NCBI GenBank assembly: GCA_026261815.1
Contig: JAMPIT010000884.1
Span: 17,072,210-17,136,209, forward strand
Source: Monarcha castaneiventris obscurior
Lineage: Eukaryota > Chordata > Aves > Passeriformes > Monarchidae
DNA length: 64,000 nt
Reading direction: 5' to 3'
A program made the translations under genes and the position numbers. Below, one piece after another: positions 13,796 to 26,100 of this stretch. The notes beneath the pieces were generated by a model. It did no database searches, was not told the DNA's origin, and was given only the letters and a program-made list of their open reading frames with translations. The first letter of the stretch is position 1. Every line of letters starts with the position of its first letter.

Positions 13796-14043
13796 TTCAT
13801 AGTGTTTAGTATGAGGGAAATCTCAGTGCCTCAGTACAGTCAATGTCCCCTTTTCCTCTCCCTGGTAAACCCTCTGACTCTCACTTGGCAGTCTGACTCA
13901 GTGCTTATCATTCACACTTGGAAGCAGGTTGCAATTGTGATTTCCATCCCATCACCTTGGGCAAATATTTACTCCTCTTTTCCCACCTTGTATTTGTCTT
14001 TCATGCTCCTCTTTTGATCCTCCCCTCTTTTTGTTTCTCGCAG

Positions 14044-14105
14044 CCGTGGGTGTGCAAATTAAGCTGGATTTGCTCCAACGCAAGTTTTGGATGGCCATGC
14101 AACAG
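14044..14105 (+). CDS. CACNA2D4: CACNA2D4 coding exon (first in window)
   Basis: The acceptor TTTCTCGCAG and donor GTAGGA flank 62 nt. The exon starts with the last two bases of an Ala codon and then reads [20 protein letters not shown], ending on a codon boundary. The QRKFW motif is typical of the extracellular region of alpha2delta-4. The preceding exon must end in phase 1; none was recognised in 1-14043. Confidence 0.9.
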
Positions 14106-17100
14106 GTAGGAGCATCAGCAAGCATGTAGAGAGGCAGTTTAATGCTCTTCATCAGCAAGGTCAGTACTACGGTACATCACATACGATGGCATTTTAATGA
14201 GGGCTCCTGTGAAACTCATATTAAAAGATTTATGAAGTAGATTAGTTTGAAGTCACACATTTCTGTAATCCTTTGACGGCACTAATGCCGTGTGAGCCAT
14301 GAGTCTGTGCTGCAAATGCTTGTGGTGACAGTGTCAGCATCCTGGCCTGGCATTAGCTCTGCTGCATATGACACTTTTAATTGTGGAAATATGCTTGTGC
14401 TCATTCAGCCTTTCAGAAACCTCATGGAAATCTGTAATGTTGGGCACACAGAAAAAAAAAGTCTACTGCCTTCTCTTATCGTCTTGATAATGATAATAAA
14501 ATGCTACCAGCTTGCCAAAATAAAAATTATTTGCTCCAGGGATAAGCTTTTGGTGTTGTCCTAATATTAGCTACTCTTCTGGACTGAGAGAAGTGGAATA
14601 ATTAAAACACCTCCCCTGGTCTGAGGAGCAAGAAAAATGAAACACCTTTTCCCTACCACCCAGGGGCTTTCTCCCCAGGCTTTGCTTTCAGGGAGGTCTT
14701 GTGGAGGGGTGAGAGTGGCAGGGCTGTAGCAGCACACAGCAGAAGTGGCTCTGTGCTGTCAGGAGAGGGAACTCTCAGCAGACAGGGAAAACAGAGAAGA
14801 TAGGAGGGCAGGAAGCTGCTCTGTGGAGGCAGGAGCATCCTCACGGGTGGGAGATCACATAAACCTAGCCTGAGCTGAAAGGATTTCTGCAAAGCACATG
14901 AGCTCATCCTGAAACAGCAACAGAAAAAAACCTGCTGAGGCCTATACCCAGAGAGTTCTCACACGAACAAGCCCTCATGGGTGTTAAGTGAAGCTGGGAA
15001 CCCTTATTAAAGCAGGTGAAGGAGGCCTGTGTGCCAAGTGGCTGCGAGCCGTGGCCCTGGTTGGTGCTGGTGTGAAAAAAGGCTCCATGTGGTGTCCCAG
15101 GATGTGGCTGCCATTCGACAGAGGAATGACTAACAGATTTTGTTTTCTCTCTCTCTCCTGCTTCACTGATGCTGTGCTGCTCTGGATGTCCACGCTGTGC
15201 CTCCCAGCCCAATGACAGTGATGTAAGTAGACAAAAGCTGGGGACAGGGAGGCATCCTGGCATGCCTCGCTGCAGCTTGGCTTCCTAATTGTGTCATTTG
15301 TGTGCCAGCATATTATAGGCACTGTCCCTTGTCTGTAGTCACTGGAAAGGGTCCAAACCTGTCACAGGCTGTGTTTGTCTTCACAGTAATTAAGTGTCTT
15401 TGGCAAAGCTCAGAGTGCTCCGGGTCACAGAGACCTGACCAGCAGCAGGAGGATGCTGTGAGGTAGGCTGGTCTCTGAGGAGGGAGCTGTGCCCATGAAG
15501 CAGCAGATGTGGTCTCAGAGCACCCGGGGAGCACAGGCTCAGTTCTGCCCCCATCTCAGGGGCTCCCTGCAAGCTGCCCCTGCTCTCAAACCAGGGTCCT
15601 GGCTGTGGTGCTGCTGCTGTATTGCCAGTCCAGCACCAGGCACTGCTGGAACTTCTCCAGGCCTGGATGTGCAGTGGCAGTGAGACTCAGCCCTCACACT
15701 GCTGAGGAAGATGGATGAGACTCAGGCCCTTCTTGTGGGGAACCACTGTGGTTCACCTGGGTCTCTGTTCTGGTATCTGAACCCTGGGCTCTGTATTTGT
15801 TAGCCCCCAAGGCCTGTTGTGACCCCTGTGGTTTGGTGTGACCACGTTCCTCTGCTGACCAAAGAAAGGAACCTACCAGGATGAAGTGCAAGGCCACCTC
15901 TAGGAATACATCCAGGGAAACAAAACAACCACGTGCTGTTTTGTGGTGAGGCAGGGGTGAGACGATGCTTGCAACTGTGGATAGAGGAATTTTTTTAAGC
16001 CATCATCCCTAGAGTCTCAAAATGCCAGCTGGATTCAGAGTGTGAACATGTGATATTGCAAAACCGTGGGACTTGAAACAAACTCAGGCATCTCCAAACC
16101 TCCTCTGAAGTTAAACAGAGGGACAGAAAATTGGTTTTGTTCTGCAAAACTCAAGAGTAGAAACAAATTCTAAGTGAAAGTTACAGTCTTCTTGTGGTCT
16201 GGAATGGCCAATTTACGTCTTGTTACTGAGAATCACCCAGAAAGGCGGTTGGGTTTTATGTCTAAGGGTTTTGAGAAAATAGTGGGTAGCTGGTTGAGAG
16301 CAGACAGGCTATGTGCTGTGCCAGTGTCCTTCCTGACCCCAGAAAACCTCTGGCAGGAAGGGGACTCCATGCACAGAAATGGCAACACCATGTCAGCTTT
16401 CTTCCCTCTGCTGCTGGAGAAAATAGAATTAAAAAATAACACAAAGAGACAGACACATGCAGCCACGGCAAACTCTGAACAATTATGAAATCAATAAGCA
16501 CCTGAAGGGCTTTGTTACTCACCACTTAACCCCTCGTGTCCCCACCCTGTTCAGTGTTGTGAAACACATGTCAAGTCCAGTACGCAGAAATTCTAAATGA
16601 AAGAAATGGATGGTGCCTTGGGCTACATGTGCACCATTCACATCCTATTTTATCATTAGCTGTCTGCAGAATAAAGAAACAACAGCAACAACAACAAAAA
16701 AATCCCTGCCTGAGAAGAACCCTGATCTAAAATACCATGCTATGTTCTGAGTCCGGATACTAACAGATGCTGAAATGCATGCTGGCTTCTCCCTGGTGCA
16801 CAGCAACCTTTGCTTTTGCCCTTTCTTTACAAGTGCCACCTCTGCTCAGAGTGCACAGGTCCTGCTGGGAGCATGTTGGGGAGGCAGGTGCAGGATCTGA
16901 GCCCTCAGGAAAGGGGATGTTGCTCGTAGAGGCAGGAGTTTGAGTGGCTGGCTTGGGGGTGGTACCTGTGTGTACTGTGGAGCCTGTCCTGGTGGAAATG
17001 CCAGCTGAATTGCAGAGCTGTCTGGGATCCTGCTCTGGAAACCTTTAGCCCAGCAGTCCCAAGGGGGAGACAGTAAGATGAGCTCATGCCGTGTGTTGAG

Positions 17101-20100
17101 GGATACGCTCAGTGCCGGTAGCTCCGCGTGCAGCTGCCGGGGAGCCCCAGGCAAGAGGCCGTGAACTGGCACTGACCCTTTGCACAACAAAGGGCACCAC
17201 GGGCACATGTGGGACAGCCAGGTGTCCGCCACCTGGAGGCACAGCAGGAGCAGATGTCCCACCAGGACGACCCCAGACGATCACACGCATTGACTGAGAG
17301 TATAAAAGCCCAGTTTCCTTTGTTCGGGGCTCCTCCTCAGAGGCACCAGCTCGAGCTCTTTCTGTGTTGCTGCACCACGAATAAATTGCTTTAAGGTTCT
17401 GGATGTCTGAGACTGCTGTGGGAAACCTGGAGTTGGACCAGTAAGGAAAACTTGTCTGGGTGTGAGTGTGGGGTGTATGGGGAGTCAGGAGGGGGCCCGT
17501 GGGGTCGCTGGAGCTGCTGCTGCCTCAGTCCCAGCAGTGAAAGCCTCTGGTGGGAGTGCGACTGCCAGAGCAGCTCCTGCATGGTCAGACTGGGAAGTTT
17601 CCTCAACACCATGGTTAATTCTCTGCTTTTCCTTCCCAGTGCAGTGCCTTGGACGGTGCCTGTCCACTGAGCTGTCAGGATGATGTAAGTTGCCTCTCTT
17701 TCTTGTCTGTACCTGTGATGGGTGTGATTGACCACTTGCTGTCTGGAGATCTCAGTCTCCCCAAAAAGGTATTGCCTGCTGTCTCCTCACAAGAGAATGC
17801 ACAGCTGGAGCAGGACGTCATACTAATGAGACAAATCTGCAGTTTAGGTCTTCTCCCCAGCTGGGCCAGGACAGAGATATTGGGATTCCAGCCAGTGACT
17901 CTGAGGAAAGTCCATCTCCTTTAAGTCTGTCTCCCTGGCATCCCAGATCTTCCCAAAAAAGGTGGCTGTCAGCATGACATGCATGCTGGGCACCTCTCTC
18001 TGTGTGTTTATGCCACTGCTTCTGCCTCATTCTCAAGAATATTTGGGACAGGAGCTCCTCTGCCCTGAAAAGTGAGATCACTGGAGATTTTTTGTTGTAT
18101 GTTTATGTAGGATTTTCTCTGCTTCCTAGTTTTTCCCTGCAAGACCTGAGGGTTTCCATCTAAACTCTGTGCCTCCATTTCCTGCTTTGCAAAATAAAAA
18201 TCAGATCAGTGCGGATACTCAGTGGTGAGGAGAGGGTCATTTTATGAGTGGTTATAAAACTGCAATCTGAAGATGGGAAAGTATTAGATACCACATTATT
18301 AAAGAGAAGAGCACTCCAGATATCCTGTCTCTTCCTGAAGGATGCCTTGCCTGAAGTGTGGCTCACAGCCTGCTAGGCCTGCACAGAGCCCTGGCAAGAG
18401 ACAATCTCTGTCACAGCTCATGAACTCAATACCTCAAAGTGGAGGCAGAGAGGGAGAAGAATTGTGTAAAACTCGTGGTAGCCGAGCTGTGGGGCTTGGC
18501 ATGGAAGTGCTGAGGCTGTTGCCATCATCACAAACCCACACTGCTCCATCCTGAACACGAACAGGGGAAAAGCCATCTTTAATATTGCTTCTCTTCCATC
18601 TCTGCAGATTCTGAACTGCTTCCTCATTGACAACAACGGCTTTATACTTGTTTCCAAAGTACCTGAAGAGGTAAGAGAGCCTAAGAGAGGGAGGAGAGTG
18701 GGGTTTGCTTGTTCCTGAATAACCCACCAGGGCTGGTTAAAACAAACGAAGTTCAATTGTGTAATGAGGGTGGCTGTGGTGTAATTAAATTCAACTGCGC
18801 AGTGAGGGGGAAGGCTCCCAGCAGAGTGACAGCACATCCTAGGTGAGGAAGGAGTTTGCAGTGATAAGGAAGGCACTAGTCAAAATACCTTTTGATCAGA
18901 AGAAAGGAAATTAGACTCCTTTCCCTTGACACAGATGCTATTGAAAGATGATCTGCGAGGGAAGGGAAGGGAAGGGAAGGGAAGGGAAGGGAAGGGAAGG
19001 GAAGGGAAGGGAAGGGAAGGGAAGGGAAGGGAAGGGAAGGGAAGGGAAGGGAAGGGAGCAGCCCTTTTGAGTGCTTCTGAAGCCAAAGCAGGTGTTCTTC
19101 AGGAAAGGAAACTGAGGGGATGGTAAGAGCAAAATGCTAAAGGCAAAAAACAAAGACAAAAGAATGTAAACAAATTGGAAACAGGAATACGCCTAAAGAA
19201 CTGGAGGATTTAGTGGACTTGCAGAGGTGAAAGCAAGGGAAAAGGCTCAGAATAGAAATAAAAACAAGGTGTGTGGTTCCACAGCCATTTCTAGGGAGCT
19301 GAAGGGGTGCAAGTTTGATGTGACATCCTGTGCAGCTGGGTAAAGTCAACACTACCAGCCACTGCATGGTTGAGCAACACTTTTCTGTTCTCTGATAAAT
19401 TCACCACAGAGCTACTTCTTTCAAAATAATTAGTTCTGGATGTCAGAAAGTGATGTATGGGAACAGTCTCATAAACTACAGAGCAGTAAGTCAGTAGTAA
19501 GAGTGGTCTTAGAGAAGAAATGAGAAACGAAGGGGTTTTGTTACTGACAGAATTGTGGAGTTTCATTAAAATTGCCATTGTACTGGAGTTAACAAATGCA
19601 GTTTGGGTGTTTGCAAAAGGCAGTAGATCCAATCCCAGAAATTACTCTCTTCAAGATGTGACAAACAGATTGAAATGGAACTTAAGGTAGCAGAACTCCT
19701 GGTGGATGTGATTGGCACACGCAGCACAGCTTCCAGAAGGAAGAACACTTATCAGCTGTAGTTCTTTGAAAGTGTGACAAAATCAGGAGATAAGGGAGAC
19801 TAGATAACCTACTGAATTCCAGTTCTCCTCAGCCTTGAACAGAGTCCCTTACAAGAAGCTGGTGAAACAGTGAAGCATGAAGTAGTGACATTGATCTCAG
19901 AGTAGCTGGGACAGAAAAGAAAGAAGAATTTTTTAGATGGTTATTTAGATGGAAAACATCAGCTGTATGAGTGCCATGGTTTCCCACCTGGACTTGGGCT
20001 GGTTAGCATATTCAGAATGGGCTGGAAAAAGCAAAAGGTGGGACTGTGCATTCTGCAGGCACTGCACAGTGAGTTCAGAGGCCGAGATGAGAAGTCTCGA

Positions 20101-23100
20101 GAGTCACAGAGCAAAATCAGTCGGCAACACAGAGGCACCAGGGGGATACAGACAGATACCAAGGGGGGCTTATTGCAAGGAATAACCAACCTCTTTTCTG
20201 CAGGGAAGTGAAAAGTGCCCTACCCAGCACACTGAGTGGTCTGGTAGAAGTGTCTCTTCAGTGATGTGGTGTGCCAAAAAACAAAATAGCAAATAGAACT
20301 TGAAAAATAAGGGGGAGAAATGCTGTAAAAGTTGTACTGGTTCTCTACTCTGGGAGGCCAGATACTACTGCATGTTTGGGGTCTTAGGAATTGCTGTTTT
20401 CCCCTCTGACCCCCATGGCATTTTCAAAGATGCTTTACTGAGTCCTATGACATCAGTGTCCATCAGTGGAGACAACTGCACCCTTTAGCTACTCTGTCTC
20501 CTGTGTGTCCTCAGCACTGCCCTCCTGGGTTCTGCCTCTGTATTTTTTCCTGCATCTTATGGAAAATGTGTTTTTCCAAAGCTCATGTCTGAAAGATCTG
20601 ACTAACAGAAACATGGCATTATAGTGGATTTGGGTAAATTATAAACATTATCCACATGCCTCCAAGATCAGGCATTTTGGCGAGCACCAGAGCTGTCCTC
20701 CTCCAGCTTTTACCTTCCCTGACCTCAGAGAGTTCACCGCTGCTTTTTTTTCTGATTTCTTTATCCTGTTCCAGTTACTGTTTTTATTATTATACTATAT
20801 AATAAATATTATACTATATAATAAATATTATTATTTATTACACTGGTGGCACCATGAGTGTCCACACTGTTAAACCCTACAGGGAATTCAAGACAGCAGC
20901 ATTAAATCAATATCCTGGGTTTCACAGCTTTGCCACCTGGGTGTTGCTGCATGGGATCACTTGCTGCTATGTGGCCTTCTCTGCCTCATCCTCTTCCCTC
21001 AAGGCATCCTTTAACATAATGCCAAAAAAAACCCATCCCATAGCTGGATTTTTGCGGGTATTTTGGCTTTTCTGCCTGCCGGAGCTGCCTGCTGCCTGCA
21101 CCTGCTTCCCTGGGTGACCACACTGGAAATCAGAGCAGCTTCCTGCAGGAATGGGGTGAGGACAGCATGGCTCAGGCTCTGCTCTCCTCTGCCCTTGGGA
21201 TGGGGGATTGGCTCTAATAACCTCTGTATGAAGGCAGCAGGAAGCTTACTGACAGTCAGAAACCACCATGGAAAAGGGACTCAGGATTTTAATGAGTGAC
21301 AAGTTGGAAGCTCCCTGCAGGATTACTTGGGGAAGAATGGGTAATCTCTTAATTCGAGCTAATCTCCCCATCCAATCTCATCCCAGAGGGAGCAAAGAGT
21401 TAAAACACAGGAGGAGGGAGTGAGTGAGGACCAGGTGCTCTTGGGCTGGTAGGGAAGGAAGGGAAAGTAAGAGGCAGAGTGAGGCTGTGCTGCTGGGAGG
21501 GCTGCTCTGCATTTTCTGCCATGTTTGCTGTGGCCCCACAACCACCCCTGAGTTTTTAGCTGCCTCTCACTGCCAGTCACAGGCACAGCTGTGGATCACA
21601 GGTCTTGAGCTCCCTCCGCCTGCTGCATCCAGATGTTCCCTCACCCTCTAAACCTCTTTTTCTAGGATTGCTGCCTTCTGCCTGAGGCATTTTGCAGGGT
21701 ATGTCTGCAAGCTCTGCCCAGGTGGGACTCCGGGGCAGGCTGCAGGGAGGCAGCTAAAAGGCCAAGATGCCACCAGAGCTCAGAGCTTGTGGAGAAGCAA
21801 GGGCTGGCTCCGAGCCATGCAACAGGGAGGGCAATTTGACAAAGAGCCACGCAAAGCCTGGGCAATTTGGCAGATCCTGTTTGTCCACAGCTCCTGAGTG
21901 TACAAAAAATGTAAATTGCTCAGTAAGCCAGCAAAGCACAGATGCATGTGAGCAGTGATGTGGCTTTTGAGTCATATGTGTGCCCTGGGCTGCCTCTCTT
22001 TCCTGTGCACAGCCTGCGTGTGTGCTTGCACGCTCAGCTGCAGGGGTGGGACACTGTGTGTGTCACGGGGATGTCAGAGCACCTCTGTGTGCTGTGAACC
22101 TCTGAAATGGCCAGGGCCCGTGGAAACTGGCCCAGAGATGGGAGGCAGGAGAAACAGAGCAGAGGGCTGCCTGGGAGAGCAGCAGTCACTGGAGGAAGCG
22201 GGATGTAATGAGAGCTGCTTCACAAAATGTTGCTCCAGTGCAGGACCGCATTGGTTCCTGCCAAGTGCTGCTTTTCTGTGTTTCTGCCTGCACAGGGCAC
22301 CTGAAACAGCAGCGAGCTTTGAATGTCTGGTTTGGTGTTAGGGCCAGTTTGCTGATGCCTTTCTGAGCACACTCCCTAGGCCGTACTCGCATTAATAGCT
22401 CCTCATTCTTACACCTCTACAAATGATGTCCTGCACGGAGAAATTTGGTCAGACATCAGCATCTCTTGACAGGTTGGGCCTCATTTACAAGCCCCCTCTC
22501 CTTGCCCCACTGTCTGCAGCTTGCACTGTGTTAAATCCCACTGCTCTGGCTCCTGCTGGGTTTGCAGACTGGTATTAAATGGAAGCAGCTGGCCTCTTCA
22601 CCACCCTAATCAGATTGAAAGAGCGAGGGAGGTGAAAAAAGTTGGTGCTTGCTCAGGCACATTGGATTGTCTGAAACGATTACAGCCTAAATGCTCAAAG
22701 GGGAGTTGATGTTATGTATCAATTTGGGTGATTGATACACAACTGTGTATGTGGAATACAGTGAAATGACTTGTAAAGCCTTTTGGCAAGAGGTTCATAA
22801 CCATGTAACACTACTGTTAGATGATTACCATGTGATCTTAGGTAAATCTGCCTAAGGTTCGGGCTTTGCTTGTGAAAATGTCCCACTCAAATAAATGAAG
22901 TCATCTGTCATGTGCTAATACATGCTAAATGACTGCTAGCCTATCAGTGGAAAAGCAAAACATCCCAGGCTGTGTGAATGCTTCCACAACACATGGGAGC
23001 TATTTACTCTGTCAGGACCCATGAGCCAGGAAACAGACAGAGGACAGCTCATATCTGCACTTTCATTATTTACAAACATTTCATTTACTTGCCTGTGAAC

Positions 23101-26100
23101 AAAGCAGTGGACTTGACAGGTTTGAAGTGTTTTTGCAATAGATTTGTCATGGTTTAGTAATCAGGAAGGCCGGAATTTTTTGTTTGAGGAAATCTTTAAA
23201 GCAGCAGTTACCAGACTTGAGATCGGGTCCGTATTTGAGGTTCTTGACTATGAGGCGTTCATGGGACCAGAGGGCCACAAGCTTCACCTTTAGTTGAGGC
23301 ATGCAAGGGGACTGGGGGGTTGTTGCCCCCACAAATGCAACTCAGTTCTAGCTATGCCAGTATAAAAGCTACAGGGGTGGATGGGTTCGTGTTGTGTTGC
23401 TTGGGTTACTGCCTGCTCAGAACTCGCCCAGCAGTGAGTTGTAAAATTGTATTTGCTACCTAAATAAATCTGTATGTCACAGCCATGCATGGTGGGCCAG
23501 TTCACCTAGGGCAGCAGGAGAGCAGAGGTTTCCAAAACCGCTGCGGCCATGGGTAGCAGAGAGACTCAAATGGAAGATTCAGGCATTCAGATCCAGAGAA
23601 CATGGATTCCCAACAGCCCACAGGAGAGTCCAGGCTTCCAGTGATTCAGCATGCCTGGGTCTCTGCAGCTTGCGAGTCTGCCTTCTTCTGTCACAAGCTG
23701 CAGGGATGTACGTGGGCTAAATCATTTCCAAGCGTGGTAGGAACGGTGCAGGATGCCCAGCTGGTGATGGGGGAAGTCCTCCCTCAAGCTTTCCAGCCAG
23801 CCAAAGGACAGAGCCTGGCATTGCCTCCTTACAAAACCCCTCGTTGTGTACAGCAGGCCTCCAGACAAACCAGATCGGCTGGAGCCATCGAGCGTTTGGG
23901 AAATTTACAGTTTATTCTGTTTTTCCCTTTTTGTGCTTGCAGACTGGAAAATTTTTTGGTGCAGTGGATGGCTCAGTGATGACCCAGCTGCTAAACATGG
24001 GCATGTTCAGGCGGTAAGTGGGGGATCTCCACACTGTACTCCTTGTTCTCTGCTGGTGTGTGGGTCAGAGCATATCAGTCCCTCTAAGAAGCACTTGAGC
24101 AGGGGAAAATGCACATGCTGATGATGCATGTGACTCTCTTACTGAGACACAAGAGCTCCTCTAGCTACCTGCCCCCTCTGCTGACTCGCTCAGCCATCAT
24201 CACACACACACAGTTTCTCCTCATCTCTTGCTCTTCCACCTGCTGCAAAACAGAGAGACAGAAACTTCTGATCTCTGTGTGGCCAGAGAGCAGCTGCTTC
24301 TCTGTCTTTCCCAGGGCAAGATGTCATGGGAAACATTTCTTGGCATTTTGGGTGCAGAAGTGCTTCAGTTCCTCCTGCCACTCGGAAAGCCTTTCTGTGG
24401 AGTGGTTGTCTGAGATCCCACAGATGCAGCATTGCAGTTGGCTGACCACATTTCTCTCTCTCTTAAAAATACCTCTGTTCATCTCACTCCACTCCCCCAA
24501 CCCATGTCAAAAGAGAGTTCAGAGTTTCAGTGGCGTGAAAACAGGAACTAGGGGGACCTGAGGTAGTTACAATTATAATTCCTCTGCTTCACAGCCTGCT
24601 TTACTCACTGTCTGAAATTAGGGACATATTTCCTCCTATACTGACCCAGTTACATTAATCCAGAGCCTGTATTTCTTGCTCTGCAAGATCCAGCACTGGC
24701 CAAACAGCAAAGACACGTGTAAGCAGGTCACTGCTTTAGTGAGTACAGGAAACACTTCATACATGACATTTTTGAGAAGAAGCTGACGTGTCTGCCCCGT
24801 GGGCGGCTGCACTGCTTGCTCTTGACAGCTTGCTTGTTGTGTTTTGCTTGCAGAGTGACCATGTATGATTACCAGGCAATGTGCAAGGTGCCCTACCACC
24901 ACCACAGCGGCGCCCGGCCCCTGCTCAGCGTACGTATCTGTCACCATGCAGCCCTGCCTGGGCTGGGCATCGCCAGCATTCCCCTAAAGGCTTCAGGACA
25001 GGTTTGCTTGCAAGTGATGGCAATGTCCAGTCTCACCTCAGGCACAGTCCTGAAGCAGTGGTGGCCACTGACGGTGCTTTCCAGTGTGGCTCTCTGTTGT
25101 CATATAGGATCTCACTGGAAGTTGGAAGGAAGCAGGGAAAGGACAGGAACTAGATGATGGCAGGTTCTCCTAAAAGCCAAGGAATCAGCCAGCAGCTGAA
25201 ATGAACAGGAATGCTTTTACAGGGCATGGTTTTACTCAGCAGCTCAAGAAGGAGAGTTGCACTGTCAGGAAGCAGAGCATCTGGGGAAAACTAGCAGTCA
25301 CTGGGGAAGGATGAGTGAGCCTGGAGCTTAAGAGAGAGAGTGAGAATGCTGCTAGCCCAGAGAACAAACTAAGAGTGAAGGGTTTTACCAGTACCCAAAT
25401 GCAGCCTCTCTTTAGGCTGATACAAACTCATCATCTAATCCCACTCCACCTTCCTAACCTTGCCTCAAACAGGCAGAACAAAGGAACTACTCACCACTTA
25501 GGCCACTTCAAACTACTTGTCACAAGCCTAAACTGGGATGTGTTCATTATTGTTATGATCCTTTGATACTGGAAGGAGTGCTGGAAGTACTCCTTACAGT
25601 GTGACATTGTAATTTTTTTCCAGTAAAAGAATTTTCAACAACGTACTACCTTTGAACAACATTTTTAACAATACCACTTCTAACAATGTCTGTTTTGAAA
25701 TGGCTATACCTACTCTGGCTAGATAATAAATGGTGATTGTAGTGAAAATATTTGCTTGATTATATCCTCCAATTCTGATCACTGAAAGAAATGTCACAAA
25801 CTGAGAGCTGCCAAAAATTAGGTGAATTGGGACGACAATAAAAAGGTGAGCATTCAGCCTCTATCTCTCATCTTCCCCTCTCAGCAAAACCCTTGGAAAG
25901 GAAGAAATCAAGAAAAGTCAGTTTTTCATATACAGACATAAAAATCAGTCAAATTCCCAACCATCTCCACATTTTACTATTTGCTGACTTATTTTGGCTG
26001 AAGATAAGTCAGCAGTAATGGGACATTATCCTGTGTCCAGTGACTGCTGCATCTGTTTTGGGTTTGAGGACATGGGCATGATTTTGAGAGGGGGAGATGA

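Larger units (their letters stand above)
1..14043 (+). other. Large CACNA2D4 intron (partial), no recognised exon
   Basis: No segment flanked by good splice sites encodes a recognisable alpha2delta piece, and no recognisable protein exon of another gene was found on either strand. The stretch holds a (CA)n tract near 8.77 kb, a CpG-rich block at about 9.3-10.6 kb, a TATAAAA/AATAAA pair near 12.8 kb and T/G-rich low complexity at 13.71-13.80 kb. In mammals LRTM2 is nested antisense in a CACNA2D4 intron. Its LRR exon was not seen here. Confidence 0.6.
14106..17639 (+). other. CACNA2D4 intron
   Basis: This 3534-nt GT-AG intron contains the 15-nt microexon candidate and an LTR-like element near 17.1-17.4 kb. 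Nothing else was recognised. Confidence 0.85.
18671..23942 (+). other. CACNA2D4 intron
   Basis: This 5272-nt intron contains the GGGAA microsatellite, the AT-rich duplication and an LTR-like element near its 3' end. No additional exon or RNA gene was recognised. Confidence 0.85.
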
